Below, one piece after another: positions 1 to 6,957 of a stretch of DNA of 10,753 nucleotides. The notes below the pieces were generated by a model. It saw nothing but the letters and a program-made list of their open reading frames with translations. It ran no database searches and was not told the origin of the DNA. The translations under genes and the position numbers were made by a program. Position 1 is the first letter of the stretch, and each line of letters starts with the position of its first letter. This stretch comes from Candidatus Caldipriscus sp. T1.2 (GTDB lineage: Bacteria; Hydrothermota; Hydrothermia; LBFQ01): contig LBFQ01000038.1 in NCBI GenBank assembly GCA_000980735.1, forward strand, positions 9,670 to 20,422, written 5' to 3'.

Positions 1-16
1 ACTCTAGAGGATCCCC
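1..16. other. Cloning-vector polylinker remnant
   Basis: These bases contain an XbaI site (TCTAGA, 4-9) followed at once by a BamHI site (GGATCC, 9-14) and two further C residues. That is the order and spacing of the pUC-type lacZ polylinker ending at a blunt-cut SmaI half site. The lemA reading frame is intact up to base 17 and would be interrupted by these bases, which fits a vector/insert junction between 16 and 17. The exact vector cannot be told from 16 bases. Confidence 0.85.
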
Positions 17-391
17 CATAAAGTTTTCGTTCGCTTTTAGCTCTGGATAATTTTCTATAACCGCAAAGAGCTGTCTCAAAGCCTGTGTTAGAAAGTTTTC
101 CGCCTCAAACCTTTGATCCAGATCCTTCGCAACTATTACGGAACTCCTAGCCTTTATAACCGCCTCCAAGGTGTTCCTCTCGTGCGAAGCATAACCCTTT
201 ACCGTTTCGACGAGGTTGGGTATTAGATCAGCCCTCCTCTTTAAATGCACGTCAACATCGCTCCAAGCGTTATTCACCCTAACCCTTAGGGATACCAGAT
301 TGTTGTATATGGATACGATCCACAGTGAGAGGGCGATAACAATGATTAAGAGGATAAGTATAACGATTATTAAACCTATTACCCCTACCAT
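17..391 (-). CDS. lemA: LemA family membrane protein, 3' end lost at clone end
   Basis: The first 125 codons of a LemA protein, usually about 185 residues. It opens with an N-terminal membrane helix (about residues 4-28, very rich in Ile, Leu and Val). The family signature RRADLIPNLVETVKGY lies at 52-67, followed by the helical segment with an AR pair, and YPELKANENF at 115-124, just before the insert ends. LemA proteins are membrane-anchored with a cytoplasmic or periplasmic helical bundle (known of the family); their cellular role is poorly defined and they often neighbour an HtpX protease or a TPM-domain protein. The ATG is 37 bases downstream of the phosphohexomutase stop, so it may be the last gene of that operon or be transcribed from its own promoter. 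The missing C-terminus is a cloning artefact, not a mutation. Confidence 0.93.
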
Positions 392-402
392 ACTATTAAG
401 TA

Positions 403-408
403 ATTATA
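403..408 (-). promoter_or_regulatory. Possible -10 element for lemA
   Basis: On the minus strand a perfect TATAAT lies 11 bases before the lemA ATG. A start site about 7 bases downstream would leave a 4-5 base leader. No clear -35 is seen at the right distance; that position falls in the end of the upstream gene. The region is AT-rich, so chance occurrence is possible. Confidence 0.4.
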
Positions 409-428
409 AAGTTGCAAAGCTCGGGTAA

Positions 429-1697
429 TTATACCAATAATCTTATCAGATTATCCAAAAATCCCCTCTCCCCCTCCGCCACAACCCTAATTACAGGCTC
501 CGTATTTGAAGGCCTAATATGCACCCAATTTTCACCATTCCTATAATAATACCCATCAACTTCCGAAACTTCCCAATTCCCAACCAAACCTTCAACCTTC
601 CTCAAAACTTCCTCCAATTCACCCTCAAATTTTATCTTCAACATTTCAAAGGGATATTTTAGTACATCTTCGGGTATATCGCCATCCTTGTAGGATTTAG
701 CTATTAAAACCGACGCGAGGATTCCGTCCCTTCCCTTCGTAAAATCGTAATATATCAACCCTCCGTTCCCCTCACCCCCCAATTTCGCCCCTAATTCCTC
801 CATCTTCTTAACTATGTTCGGCTCCCCCACCTTCCACCTTACGACCTCAAAACCCAAACCCTCCAAAACCCTCTCGGAAATTATAGATGTTGAAAAGTTT
901 AAAACCGCTTTCCTTGGGATTTCAAAGTTCTTTGCGCAGGAGTATAAAGCCAAGGCTGTGGTTTGCTCCTCGGAAAGCATCCCAAAACCCCTTATCCCAC
1001 ATATCACCCTATCCCCATCCGGATCAAAGCCAAAGGCGACGTCCGCTTTTCCTTCCTTCAATAGGTTATTCAAGATTTCAAACTTTTCCCTTGATGGTTC
1101 GGGGTTTTCGGGTAAGTCTCCCGAATACCTGAAAGTTATCACTTCCGCCCCAAGATTTTTGAATATTTCATCCACCCAGCCCGCGGTTGCACCATTCTGA
1201 AAATCCAAAGCCACCCTTAAACCAGAAAGGTCAAATTTTGGAAAATGGGCAAAATATATGGGAAACCCGTTTAACCTAAATGCCCTTCCAAACTTCCCAA
1301 GATTTACATCTCTATCCAAGTTCCCCTGTATTCTCTTAACTTCCTCTTCCGAGCTTAGCTTATCCCCAAAGGCGAACTTTAGGGCATTCCATTCGGGGGG
1401 ATTATGGCTTGCGCTCACCATTATCCCACCATCAAGCTTAAGAATCCCAATGAGCCTCAGGAAGGCTGGTGTTGGAATTATATCAAAATCGTATACGTTG
1501 TTCCCAGTTGATATAAAGGTTCCTTCAACTAGGGCTTTTATCCAACCTCCACTTTTCCTCGTATCCCTCCCCAAAGCCAAATTTCCGGAAAATAAAGAAG
1601 AGAAGGCGAGGGAGTACCTTATAACCTCCCCCGCCCCCAGCCCTTTGCCCACTATCCCCCTTAATCCAGATACGCTGAACTTTAGATTACTTTCCAA
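429..1697 (-). CDS. Phosphohexomutase (PGM/PMM/GlmM, archaeal-type)
   Basis: A 422-residue cytoplasmic alpha-D-phosphohexomutase that moves phosphate between C6 and C1 of a hexose or hexosamine. All four landmark loops are present: the phosphoserine loop SASHNP (95-100, catalytic Ser97), the Mg2+ loop DPDGDR (225-230), the sugar loop GEGNGG (308-313) and the C-terminal phosphate-binding RPSNTEP (395-401). The sugar loop GEGNGG resembles archaeal and some deep-branching bacterial enzymes rather than the GE(S/Q)SGH of bacterial GlmM, so the substrate (glucosamine-, mannose- or glucose-phosphate) is not settled. At 422 residues it is slightly short for the family (about 440-460). The start is TTG, chosen because family similarity (LKFSVSGLRGIVG) begins at residue 5 and no ATG precedes it. 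The start overlaps the end of the upstream gene by 11 bases. Confidence 0.92.
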   Translation of the reverse strand: MESNLKFSVSGLRGIVGKGLGAGEVIRYSLAFSSLFSGNLALGRDTRKSGGWIKALVEGTFISTGNNVYDFDIIPTPAFLRLIGILKLDGGIMVSASHNPPEWNALKFAFGDKLSSEEEVKRIQGNLDRDVNLGKFGRAFRLNGFPIYFAHFPKFDLSGLRVALDFQNGATAGWVDEIFKNLGAEVITFRYSGDLPENPEPSREKFEILNNLLKEGKADVAFGFDPDGDRVICGIRGFGMLSEEQTTALALYSCAKNFEIPRKAVLNFSTSIISERVLEGLGFEVVRWKVGEPNIVKKMEELGAKLGGEGNGGLIYYDFTKGRDGILASVLIAKSYKDGDIPEDVLKYPFEMLKIKFEGELEEVLRKVEGLVGNWEVSEVDGYYYRNGENWVHIRPSNTEPVIRVVAEGERGFLDNLIRLLV

Positions 1698-2196
1698 GCC
1701 TAATGGATGCCCTTACAGGTTGCGAGAAGGTCTTGGCTCTTCTACCCTTTCCGTACTCAACCATAACCTCGCCCTCAAACACCACCTCTCCCATCTCCCC
1801 TTTCATAGCCCTCATTACGATATCTTCGGCGGACTTAAGGTTCTTGGTGTTGAGGGAGAGCTCCGCTATTTGTCCAACCTTAACTTCTATGTTGTAGTTC
1901 TCGGATACTTCCGCAACATCCAAACCATAAATTTTAACCATCCCCTTGAGCCCCTTTATTGTGAAATCCCTCTTGTCGTTGTTCCTGACGTTTAGGACCA
2001 AGGATAGGGTGGGGGAGCCGGCTTTAAAGCTCGAGGAAGTTTCCGTCATCTGATAGTTCATACAACTCGCATTGAAGCTAAAGCTCTTGACGGAGAGGGC
2101 GAGCTTAGCCTCTTCAGTCTTACCCTTTGATTTATCCTGAGCATAAACCGCCGATACCATAAAAGTGCTCAAAATTAGCAAAAGCGCCCTTTTCAT
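1687..2196 (-). CDS. Small exported protein, possible LEA2/WHy-like fold
   Basis: A 169-residue protein of unknown function. The chosen ATG gives a clean signal peptide: basic MKR, a hydrophobic stretch (about residues 4-17), then a VYAQ cleavage region near residue 20. An upstream in-frame TTG at 2220 would add eight residues before the signal peptide and is less likely. The mature part is beta-rich: a stretch like LVLNVRNND, then GLKGMVKIYG, alternating polar/hydrophobic strands and a final strand ending IRLGK. This pattern (N-x-D after a strand, then short strands) recalls the LEA2/WHy immunoglobulin-like domain of periplasmic or lipid-anchored proteins; that is a weak inference. It sits between the prenyl synthase (20-base gap) and the phosphohexomutase (11-base overlap). 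No lipobox cysteine is seen. Confidence 0.75.
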   Translation of the reverse strand: MKRALLLILSTFMVSAVYAQDKSKGKTEEAKLALSVKSFSFNASCMNYQMTETSSSFKAGSPTLSLVLNVRNNDKRDFTIKGLKGMVKIYGLDVAEVSENYNIEVKVGQIAELSLNTKNLKSAEDIVMRAMKGEMGEVVFEGEVMVEYGKGRRAKTFSQPVRASIRLGK

Positions 2197-2216
2197 AGGG
2201 CGATATTTTAAAGATG

Positions 2217-3107
2217 TCAAGATTCCCTGTTGATTATGAAGTCCGCCATTTCTTCCAAGAATTTCCCCCTATCTCCAACAGCCTTTCTAAGGTTTTCCTT
2301 TGCCTCCTCCACTAACTTAAACATCATTTCCTCCGCCTTCTCCTTTCCCAATATCACAACAGCGGATGCCTTGTTGAAATCCTTCCTCAGCTTCTTTCCA
2401 ACTTTTTCTTCCTCCCCATAAGCATCCAATAGGTCATCCTTTATTTGAAAGGCCAAGCCTATGTTTTTTCCAAATTTCCTAAAATATCCCTGCACCTCCC
2501 CATCCACATCCGAAGCTAAAACCCCAACCATAACAGATGCCTCTATGAGCTTTCCCGTCTTATGCGTATGTATAAAGAGCATATCTTCTAATGTTGGTTT
2601 TTTCCTTGTTGATCTTATATCCGCCACCTGCCCCTCTATTACACCCTTGTAGCACAAAGCGTTAGTTATCTCCTTGAGGATCTTTATTTTCTTCTCGTCC
2701 GATAGGGAACCCCTGAGGGCGGTTTTGAAGGCGCAGGCAAAGAGGGCATCCCCGGCTAAAATTGCTATATCGTTTCCGAATACTTTATGTACCGTGGGTC
2801 TCCCCCTCCTGAAATCGTCGTTATCTATATCTGGCAGGTCGTCGTGAACTAAGGTGAAGGTGTGGATCATCTCTATTGCACAAGCTTGGGGTAAAACTAT
2901 CTTGGGGTCCAAACCCAAAATCTCGGCGGTTGCCAAAGTCAGGGTGGGCCTTAATCTTTTCCCTCCCGAGAAAACCGCATATCTCATCGCCTTATATAGT
3001 TCCTGAGGTTCCTCCTTTTCGCAGGGAAGGAAAACATCCAAAGCGGTGTTTATTAATTCAACGAACTTTTCCCACTTTTCCTTTGTCTCCTTAGAAAGCC
3101 CAATCAA
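2217..3107 (-). CDS. ispA: Short-chain polyprenyl diphosphate synthase (FPP/GGPP type)
   Basis: A trans-prenyltransferase condensing IPP with allylic diphosphates to make C15 or C20 chains for quinones and undecaprenyl carriers. Numbered from TTG 3107 (296 residues, close to the 299 of E. coli IspA), it has GGKRLRP (48-54), the first Asp-rich motif DDLPDID followed by RRG (89-103), the KTGKL helix (183-187) and the second Asp-rich motif in FQIKDDLLDAYG (220-231). The residue five places before the first DDxxD is Phe, an aromatic block typical of short products. The open frame continues upstream to another TTG at 3176, but that would overlap the upstream gene by 86 bases and has no family similarity. 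TTG 3107 overlaps it by 17 bases, suggesting translational coupling. Exact product length (FPP or GGPP) cannot be decided; the symbol is by analogy. Confidence 0.93.
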   Translation of the reverse strand: MIGLSKETKEKWEKFVELINTALDVFLPCEKEEPQELYKAMRYAVFSGGKRLRPTLTLATAEILGLDPKIVLPQACAIEMIHTFTLVHDDLPDIDNDDFRRGRPTVHKVFGNDIAILAGDALFACAFKTALRGSLSDEKKIKILKEITNALCYKGVIEGQVADIRSTRKKPTLEDMLFIHTHKTGKLIEASVMVGVLASDVDGEVQGYFRKFGKNIGLAFQIKDDLLDAYGEEEKVGKKLRKDFNKASAVVILGKEKAEEMMFKLVEEAKENLRKAVGDRGKFLEEMADFIINRES

Positions 3108-4149
3108 GGACCAAACCCCCGTAAGAACCTTCGGATGGGTATCTCTTGGCGGTGTTATACCCAAATTCAAACCCAACTTTAAGGTTCCTGAGGGGGTAAT
3201 GGCCGAAGGTGAAGGTTATAAGGCTTTTGTGGTATCTCCTCTGATATTCCTCGTATTTTGAGCCGATGTAGTTGTAAAGGATGGAGAAGAAAAAGTTGTA
3301 TCCGAAGGTTAGATCAAGGGAGGAATAGCCAGCTATAAAGGAGGGCTTATCAAAGGAGAATTCCCCCAACTTTTGGTCAAAACCCAATATCGTGGATGTT
3401 GTTAAATCAAAGGGCCCAAACCTAACCCTGAAATCCAGCCCATGCCTATGGCCCAAAACGTAAGAATCTCCCATATAGAACTCCCCGTAAGGGACGGTGA
3501 AAACCCCGAAGGATACGAACCTTGAATTATACCCAGCCCTAGCGAAAAACTTACCTTTTTCAACATCCAAAACCCCAAACCACATGTAAGGAGATAGCCT
3601 TAAACTTGCCCCCATCCCATAAAGTCCCGCAAAATCGTAGGGTAGAAAGTCCTGATATGTGATCCTCCAGCTTCTCCTAAGGAAGAATTCCGACATATCC
3701 GTTTTACCGAAAGTTAAGCTTGAACTTAGCGGGAGCTTAACGCTTAAAGTCGCGTACCTCAAGAGCATACTATCCTTTCCCACTTCAAGGGAGAGGAAGA
3801 AAGAAGAGTTTCCGCTGAGGTTGGTTGAGGAATAAAGTGTCAAATAAGCGGAGGTATTTCCCCTAAATTTTCCTTCCGATGAAACCAAACCCATAATTGT
3901 CCTGAACCTCCCGCTTACCGGGAGCTCCCTCTGTATGTACGCCTTTTTATCCCCCTTTGCGTCTAAGGTTTGGATCCTTGGGTTGGTATTTGGTGGAAGG
4001 TAGAGGTTCTCCCTGACTATTTCCCCGAAATATGAGGGTTTTGAATATGCAATATGGCACTCCACGCATGATAGGTTGAACTTTCTGGAAAGAAAGGGTA
4101 GGGCATAAAGGAAATTTGCAAAAAATAAGAAAACAAAAAACCTTTTCAT
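3091..4149 (-). CDS. Exported monoheme (CxxCH) beta-barrel protein
   Basis: A 352-residue protein with a signal peptide (MKRFFVFLFFANFLYA, cleavage near residue 16-17) and a single heme c attachment motif CVECH (28-32) right after it. The following Y/F-G-E-x-x-R-E-N segment (40-48) resembles a known family of outer-membrane proteins with an N-terminal CxxCH plug region, in which the heme motif is followed by a conserved FG(E)xFR-type stretch. Residues from about 75 onward are rich in alternating aromatic/hydrophobic strands with polar turns and end in DWAF, a C-terminal Phe typical of outer-membrane barrels. The protein could be a porin-like barrel with one heme at its periplasmic face, for electron transfer or sensing; function is unknown. 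It starts 6 bases after the AAA+ gene stop. No cytochrome maturation genes are in the window. Confidence 0.82.
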   Translation of the reverse strand: MKRFFVFLFFANFLYALPFLSRKFNLSCVECHIAYSKPSYFGEIVRENLYLPPNTNPRIQTLDAKGDKKAYIQRELPVSGRFRTIMGLVSSEGKFRGNTSAYLTLYSSTNLSGNSSFFLSLEVGKDSMLLRYATLSVKLPLSSSLTFGKTDMSEFFLRRSWRITYQDFLPYDFAGLYGMGASLRLSPYMWFGVLDVEKGKFFARAGYNSRFVSFGVFTVPYGEFYMGDSYVLGHRHGLDFRVRFGPFDLTTSTILGFDQKLGEFSFDKPSFIAGYSSLDLTFGYNFFFSILYNYIGSKYEEYQRRYHKSLITFTFGHYPLRNLKVGFEFGYNTAKRYPSEGSYGGLVLDWAF

Positions 4150-4155
4150 CCCCCG

Positions 4156-5079
4156 TTATTCTATACCTGAAAGCCTCTTTATGTGATCCGGTAAGTTTTG
4201 GGCTCTTAATGTCCCCTCGTCCAAGGATAGGGCAAACTTCAGGGCGTTCTCAAGCTCGCTCAGATTCTTGGGCCAGGGGTAATTAAAATAAACCCTCAAA
4301 AAACTTTCTTCCACCTCCACATTCTTCCGGATCTCCCCCTCAAGCCTTCTAAGCATATGCTCCAAGATCAGAAGCCTTTCCTTTACGGTCCTTTCGGTGA
4401 GGCTGGGAACATAAAAGGATGGTATGGTGTTTAGCATTTCGGGTATCTTAGTTCCCTCAACGAGGAAAATGGCCTGATAATCTCTGGAATATAGGAAATC
4501 CATAATCTGTTTAAGCTCCCTCGGTCCCTGAAGTAAATTAACGTTTATTACGACGTCGTTTATTTCCTCGGGGGATTCTCCCACCCTAAAGCCCATCCTG
4601 TGCCTTTCCGATATGTTGAATATGTCAAGGTAGTTGTTTCCCAAAATTGAGCGAACTAAGGAAAGCTTTCCAACCCCCACGTTCCCAAATATTACCACCC
4701 AGGATTTGAGGGGATGAAGGAGGATTTTTTTCAGCCTCTCGTAAAGGTAGAAAGTGTAGCCATGATACACTACAAATGGTACCCTTTCGTTTTCTTTAAC
4801 CTTGTAGGTGATGTTATAAAGTTGGGAGAGCCTTTGCCTTATCCCCATCCTTGCGTACCTTTCAAGGAAATCTATAAGTTCATCCTCGCTTTTTACGGTG
4901 TAATCCACTGTAGGGATTTCAATACTGCCAATATGCACCGTTGGGAAGTGGTGGGAGATGAAATTTATGTAATTTTTCGGGGTTGTTCCGTCCGTTACGA
5001 CTATGTCGGGGAGTTGGGAAAGGTCAAATACGAGTTCGTACCCAGTTATCCTCACTCCTGATAAGTTTAAAACCCTCAT
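4156..5079 (-). CDS. Degenerate NtrC-like AAA+ protein with receiver-like N-terminus
   Basis: A 307-residue protein with no clear named family. The C-terminal part looks like the end of a sigma54-activator AAA+ domain: VPSLTERTVKERLLILEHML (224-243) parallels the usual PPLRxRxxDI segment, YPWPKNLSELENAL (267-280) parallels the YxWPGNVRELEN motif, and NLPDHI (295-300) the closing NLP. A Walker A loop is present (GNVGVGKL, 132-139), but the sigma54-contacting GAFTGA loop, a recognisable Walker B DE pair and the C-terminal Fis-type HTH are all absent. The stretch between Walker A and the PPLR-like motif is only about 85 residues, much shorter than in real activators. The N-terminus (LPDIVVTDG, 23-31, then a strand/helix pattern to about 75) resembles a receiver domain. 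It overlaps the MutL gene by ATGA. Likely a regulatory or scaffold derivative; partner unknown. Confidence 0.85.
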   Translation of the reverse strand: MRVLNLSGVRITGYELVFDLSQLPDIVVTDGTTPKNYINFISHHFPTVHIGSIEIPTVDYTVKSEDELIDFLERYARMGIRQRLSQLYNITYKVKENERVPFVVYHGYTFYLYERLKKILLHPLKSWVVIFGNVGVGKLSLVRSILGNNYLDIFNISERHRMGFRVGESPEEINDVVINVNLLQGPRELKQIMDFLYSRDYQAIFLVEGTKIPEMLNTIPSFYVPSLTERTVKERLLILEHMLRRLEGEIRKNVEVEESFLRVYFNYPWPKNLSELENALKFALSLDEGTLRAQNLPDHIKRLSGIE

Positions 5080-6884
5080 ACCTTGACTTCTTCAAGATGG
5101 GGATAAACATCCAAGGACTCAAACCACCTCATTAGGCTTTCAACCCTCTCCTCTTCCCTTTCGGGTATCACAAGGGGCCTTCCCCTCCCGTCAAATATTA
5201 AACCCACCACCCCTCCTTCAACCTCTGCGACGAATTTCTTGCCCCTACCTTCCCCAACATCCGCGCCCCTAATGGGTTCCAAATAAACCTTTGCCTTTAC
5301 CCCCAAGGGCAGATCCAATTTCAATATCTCTCCAAATCTCAGATCCACCTCCTCCACCCTCCTATCCGGATATTCCACCTTTGCCCTCAGGATCGTCTTT
5401 CCGGATTTTTCAACTATTACTGGGGCTATTACGGTTCCGAGCCTTATTAGGCAATCCCTATCAAAAACCTGCCATGCCGCCTCCTCGTTTATCGTTGATA
5501 TAACCCCAAGGTGTGGCATCATAAATATGCTATCCACCGCAAGTTTTGTTATCCCTTTAGGTTGGAATGCATCTATCATCATAAGGGCGGATTGGACCCT
5601 ACGTGGGGCGTGGGAAAGGACGCCTCCCGAACCTATTATTAAATTCAAGGTCATCATATTTACCAAAGTGCGCTCCTCAACATCCTCTATTGCCCTTGAA
5701 ATATCTCCACCCCTCTGAACACCCTTGAGCTCCGTGGCAAACATCTTGTGCTGTTCCAGAGAGAGCCTAAGGGCCTCCCTGGCGATTGCTTGCTCTATCA
5801 TAAGATCCTCCAAAACCTGAGGTATTGTGGTGGGCCTTATCATCTTGTTCCTTATCCTGTTCCTTAAGGAGGTCGGGCTTATTTTGAAGGGTATCCATCT
5901 CAATATATTCTCTATCCCCGCCTCCACCATGACGTTTGATATGGAGTAGCTCATACCCAAATTTGCGGAGACTGTTCTGTTGAAGATCCCCTTAAATACG
6001 CTGAAGACATCAGTAGTCGCTCCTCCGATATCAACCCCCAAAACCTCTATGTTCTCCATCCTCGCGACCCTCTCTATTAGCATACCCACCGCACCGGGCG
6101 TGGGAACTATTGGGGCATCCACCATCTCCATAAGCTTTGAGTAACCGGGCGCCTGTTGCATTACATGCTCAAGGAATAGATCGTGGATCTTTTCCCTCGC
6201 GGGATGAAGGTTCTCCGTTTCAAGGGTGGGCCTTATGTTATCAACGATATAAAGGGCGGTCTTTTCCCCCAATATCTTCTTTATCTCCTCCCTCGCCTGG
6301 GAGTTTCCCGCGTATATAACGGGCATTTTGTAAGTTGATCCGAATCTCGGCTTGGGATCCGCTGCGGCTATAAGTTCCGCAAGCTCAACAACGTGCTTAA
6401 CCGTCCCCCCCTCAACCCCACCCGCAAGGAGGATCATATCGGGCCTAAGTTTCCTTATAAGTTCAACCTTCTCGTAAGGTTTCCTCCCATCATCAACGGA
6501 TATTACCTCCATAACTATGGCACCCGCCCCAAGGGCCGCCCTTGCCGCGGACTCCGCGGTCATGCTCTTTACTACCCCCACCACAAGCATCTGAAGTCCC
6601 CCACCCGCGGAGGACGTTGAAACGTAAACGTTTGTCCCTTTATCCTCCGTTGGGTTCTCCATCTTAATTATATTCCCCTTTTCATCCAAAATCTTTATCC
6701 CCGTAATCTCCTCAAGCTCCCTTATTGCGTTTCTCACCCCGACGGTGACATCCTCAAAGGGCTTTTCAACCGTGGTTGGAGCTTCCCCCCTCGCGACAAG
6801 CCTCCAACCCTCCTCCCTCTTTTCAACCATTATTGCCTTAGTAGTCGTACTACCACAATCCGTGGCGATGAACCTCAAGGGCAT
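5076..6884 (-). CDS. MutL/GlmL family ASKHA ATPase
   Basis: A 602-residue cytoplasmic protein of the MutL family (named for clostridial glutamate mutase; unrelated to mismatch-repair MutL), members of the actin/Hsp70/hexokinase ATPase fold proposed to reactivate B12-dependent mutases. Visible motifs: phosphate-1 loop DCGSTTTK (9-16), STSSAGGGLQ (89-98), LAGGVEGG (153-160), YAGN (191-194), PTPGAVG (261-267), phosphate-2 loop DIGGATTDV (285-293) and IGSGGVLSHAP (417-427). The ATG at 6884 is preferred to an upstream in-frame ATG at 6917 because family similarity starts at MPLRFIATDCGS and a TATAAT ends only 6 bases before it. No mutase subunit, aminomutase or B12 gene lies in the window; its partner may be elsewhere or the family may have a wider role. 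It heads the minus-strand operon and overlaps the next gene by ATGA. Confidence 0.93.
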   Translation of the reverse strand: MPLRFIATDCGSTTTKAIMVEKREEGWRLVARGEAPTTVEKPFEDVTVGVRNAIRELEEITGIKILDEKGNIIKMENPTEDKGTNVYVSTSSAGGGLQMLVVGVVKSMTAESAARAALGAGAIVMEVISVDDGRKPYEKVELIRKLRPDMILLAGGVEGGTVKHVVELAELIAAADPKPRFGSTYKMPVIYAGNSQAREEIKKILGEKTALYIVDNIRPTLETENLHPAREKIHDLFLEHVMQQAPGYSKLMEMVDAPIVPTPGAVGMLIERVARMENIEVLGVDIGGATTDVFSVFKGIFNRTVSANLGMSYSISNVMVEAGIENILRWIPFKISPTSLRNRIRNKMIRPTTIPQVLEDLMIEQAIAREALRLSLEQHKMFATELKGVQRGGDISRAIEDVEERTLVNMMTLNLIIGSGGVLSHAPRRVQSALMMIDAFQPKGITKLAVDSIFMMPHLGVISTINEEAAWQVFDRDCLIRLGTVIAPVIVEKSGKTILRAKVEYPDRRVEEVDLRFGEILKLDLPLGVKAKVYLEPIRGADVGEGRGKKFVAEVEGGVVGLIFDGRGRPLVIPEREEERVESLMRWFESLDVYPHLEEVKV

Positions 6885-6890
6885 AGGGGT

Positions 6891-6917
6891 ATTATACGGA
6901 TGTTTCACGCGTTTCAA
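6891..6917 (-). promoter_or_regulatory. Promoter of the MutL-headed operon, near-leaderless
   Basis: On the minus strand a perfect -10 TATAAT (6891-6896) is followed by six bases and then the ATG at 6884. A TTGAAA at 6912-6917 could be the -35, though the 15-base spacer is short. A start site seven bases past the -10 falls on the ATG, so the mRNA should be leaderless; no Shine-Dalgarno lies in the gap. A direct repeat GTTTCA (plus strand 6902-6907 and 6911-6916) spans an ACGCGT palindrome between the two elements. Confidence 0.65.
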
Positions 6918-6918
6918 T

Positions 6919-6948
6919 TTGACCTTGCCTGAACATCATCCGTAGAAT
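6919..6948 (+). promoter_or_regulatory. Promoter of the secreted-protein/purC operon, near-leaderless
   Basis: TTGACC (6919-6924) and TAGAAT (6943-6948) are separated by 18 bases. The ATG of the secreted protein follows nine bases after the -10, so a leader of only 0-3 bases is expected and no Shine-Dalgarno can be present. The -35 lies one base from the possible -35 of the opposing promoter, so the two would compete for polymerase. Confidence 0.65.
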
Positions 6949-6957
6949 ACCCGTAGT

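Larger units (their letters stand above)
6887..6952. repeat. 16-bp inverted repeat around the divergent promoters
   Basis: The left arm GGGTATTATACGGATG (6887-6902) and the right arm CATCCGTAGAATACCC (6937-6952) are reverse complements with one mismatch, 34 bases apart. Each arm contains one -10 hexamer plus 5 bases on either side, so the match extends well beyond the promoter consensus. It could be a pair of binding sites for a regulator acting on both operons, or a product of promoter duplication; the sequence does not decide. Confidence 0.75.

Noticed and set aside
216..428. 70-residue plus-strand open frame
   Set aside because: Antisense to lemA and its upstream region; the LemA signature on the other strand is decisive.
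1258..1995. 245-residue plus-strand open frame
   Set aside because: Lies antisense to the phosphohexomutase and the exported protein, both with strong family or signal-peptide evidence; its translation is Pro/Ser/Leu-rich with no domain, typical of an antisense shadow.
2191..2220. TTGACA (minus strand, 2215-2220) with TATGAA 17 bases downstream as a promoter
   Set aside because: The would-be -10 overlaps the ATG at 2196, so transcription would start inside the gene; likely a coincidence at the end of the prenyl synthase gene. A TAAAAT at 2205-2210 is also possible but has no good -35.
6884..6917. Upstream ATG at 6917 as the MutL start
   Set aside because: It would place the promoter -10 inside the coding region and adds 11 residues without family similarity.
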